64,000 nt of DNA, taken from contig OX375873.1 in assembly GCA_947359465.1 (NCBI GenBank), positions 88,396,478-88,460,477 on the forward strand. Direction: 5' to 3'. Numbering within the stretch: position 1 is the stretch's first letter; each line of letters opens with the position of its first letter. Made by a program: the position numbers and the translations under genes. The notes under the pieces were generated by a model. It ran no database searches and had not been told where the DNA came from. It saw nothing but the letters and a program-made list of their open reading frames with translations. The stretch is from Metellina segmentata. Lineage: Eukaryota; Arthropoda; Arachnida; Araneae; Tetragnathidae. Shown in pieces: positions 62,532 to 64,000 of this stretch.

Positions 62532-63639
62532 TGTGTTTATAAAAATTAAATATAGACTCTTTTAAATAACTACCTGATCCTCATACATAAATTGATCAGT
62601 TTTTTTCGCTACAACTAAAAAAACAATGCTTAATTCTTGATTATATCACTTTGTTTTAAACTAGTGGAATGCGATCGTTAGGTACTGGGCAATGGTAATG
62701 GTAATTTTAGCTAACGTCGTACTAGAGCAACACAACTAGGTACAGGGTATTTGAATAATTGACACAAGAAGCTACATTGTTAAAGGTTTCATGTAGTAAT
62801 TCGTACAACTATTTTGTGAGAATACAAATATGTAAAAAAGAATAACTGACAGTGAGATAGGTACAAAACGAGAGGAACTTGTGAAAAAGTAAATTATTCT
62901 GTACCAACAGTACTATTTTACTTCAATATACATATGAAGAAACTCAGGCTCCCAATTGCCTTCAATTTATTATTTACCTACATTTACTTTAATTTATAAT
63001 GAGATTAATAAGTACCTATACTGAGGCAATTACATGCATTATCAGACAAAAAAAAATTGAACTGAATTGAATGTTTGTTGAACCGCCTTTAGCTATAATT
63101 AATTCTACTTCGTTGAGGGACTATTTTGGCAATCTTATACAATTATCTTAATGTGAACTTGCGGACAGATTGCATTGATTTTCTCCAAATCTACTTCTGA
63201 TTACGAGGATCAACATTCATTAATATCAGAGAGATATATGTATTTTCTAAAACATTCCAGAGAGACTTTCAATCAAAAGTTCACGACTCTAGGGACCAAA
63301 ATCCCAGCATAGGCACGAATGTTCGAAGCAGTTGGGAATCCATTCTAAGCCGTAGGTCATTAGCCCTCGGGTAGTGAAAAATAACTTCAGAGCACGACAC
63401 TAAAGTGAGATGGCCGATTTCTGTATGAGTATGATTCTCCAAACGTATTGAGCAGCATTTTTATAACTGAATATCAATCTGACCGTCGGTCGTCAGCGAA
63501 GAAATACATTTGACTCCTGATTATTACCGGTAAGAGGTGATACACATGAATCTAAATTCGTGACGGTCACCGGAATAAGACATGGATGCCTAGCTCGTGG
63601 CATCAGTTCTGCTGCTGTATTATTCAAACACGTGATGAT
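62532..63639. other. Unassigned DNA with a SINE tail scrap
   Basis: Only GCTAACGTCGTACTAGAGCA at about 62712-62731, the SINE 3' tail, is recognised. Confidence 0.45.
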
Positions 63640-63774
63640 TCCTGTCACTTGGTCGTCATTTGACCGTGGTTCAAAACTACCTAGTGTTTCCGCATATCTT
63701 ACCCTTCAGGTTTGTTCCAGGACAGTCACCAATGGCCCACAGTGTTGTTCCAGTACAACATTAATTAAAATACC
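63640..63774 (+). mobile_element. SINE 3' part, plus orientation
   Basis: GTCGTCATTTGACCGTGGTT to GTGTTGTTCCAGTACAACA follows the family tail. It faces the next SINE tail to tail. Confidence 0.75.
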
Positions 63775-63794
63775 TGTCAAGGTAGGTAGGTATT

Positions 63795-63958
63795 TTATTT
63801 AATGTCGTACTGGAGCAACACAATGGGCAATTGTTGACAGTCCGAGATCGGGACAGATCCGAGAGCAGCACCGCGTAATTTTGAACCACGTTCAGATGAC
63901 GAGGCAACACCTGAGCTGGCACACCACTCTCCGAACTTCCACACCACGCCCGCCGATC
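63795..63958 (-). mobile_element. SINE, minus orientation, head missing
   Basis: AATGTCGTACTGGAGCAACA, GCAGCACCGCGTAATTTTGA and GATGACGAGGCAACACCTGA follow the family in order. It ends near CACACCACGCCC, where the tRNA-like head should begin. Confidence 0.8.
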
Positions 63959-63967
63959 TATCGGACT

Positions 63968-64000
63968 GGAGGTTAAGGTGTTAGCCTCTAGATCGGAAGG
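63968..64000 (+). mobile_element. SINE head, cut by the window end
   Basis: GGTTAAGGTGTTAGCCTCTA is the A-box side of the tRNA-like head in plus orientation. It is inverted relative to the preceding SINE body. Confidence 0.6.

Overview
This is a window of a large, AT-rich, transposon-dense animal genome, almost certainly an arthropod. The mix of Tc1-like, mariner and DD41D (rosa-like) elements, short Helitrons with TCTG microsatellites, tRNA-derived SINEs and a Jockey-type LINE would suit a spider or another arachnid, but no sequence here fixes the species. There are no operons, ribosome binding sites, CRISPR arrays or genuine rRNA/tRNA genes.

I can support one host gene. It is a two-exon minus-strand gene for a Golgi-type carbohydrate 6-O-sulfotransferase-like protein. 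Exon 1 (57218-57033) carries the start codon and a type II signal-anchor. Exon 2 (42557-41488) carries the whole sulfotransferase domain. The splice phases match across a 14,475-bp intron, giving a predicted 406-residue protein, and a poly(A) signal lies at 41415-41420. The usual RSGSS-like loop that binds the 5' phosphosulfate of PAPS reads DSGPP, so catalysis is in doubt.

Layout. 1-5.3 kb: DD41D and Tc1 remnants, a 59-bp tandem repeat and a diffuse minisatellite. 5.3-8.2 kb: a decayed hAT (ZBED-type) transposon and a full-length SINE. 8.2-17.6 kb: old duplications, a 5'-inverted (twin-primed) Jockey-like LINE, a hAT MITE and a decayed Tc1. 19.1-24.3 kb: two Helitrons in inverted orientation. 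26-32.4 kb: SINEs and four copies of a TTAA-flanked, piggyBac-like MITE family. 32.4-39.6 kb: a nested transposon cluster. There an old Tc1 was split by a hAT foldback element, which was itself split by two tandem Helitrons, and the same Tc1 was split again by a nearly intact Tc1-like element. 41.4-57.2 kb: the sulfotransferase gene, whose intron holds a Helitron with a mariner inside it, a complete DD41D element, long microsatellites and a foldback Tc1. 58.5-61 kb: the 3' part of a Ty3/gypsy retrotransposon whose integrase region carries two SINE insertions with perfect target duplications. 61.9-64 kb: a short hairpin-rich Helitron-like element and palindromically arranged SINEs.

Except for the sulfotransferase, every recognisable protein is transposon-derived, and nearly all of these are broken. 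All coordinates and alignments were made by eye.
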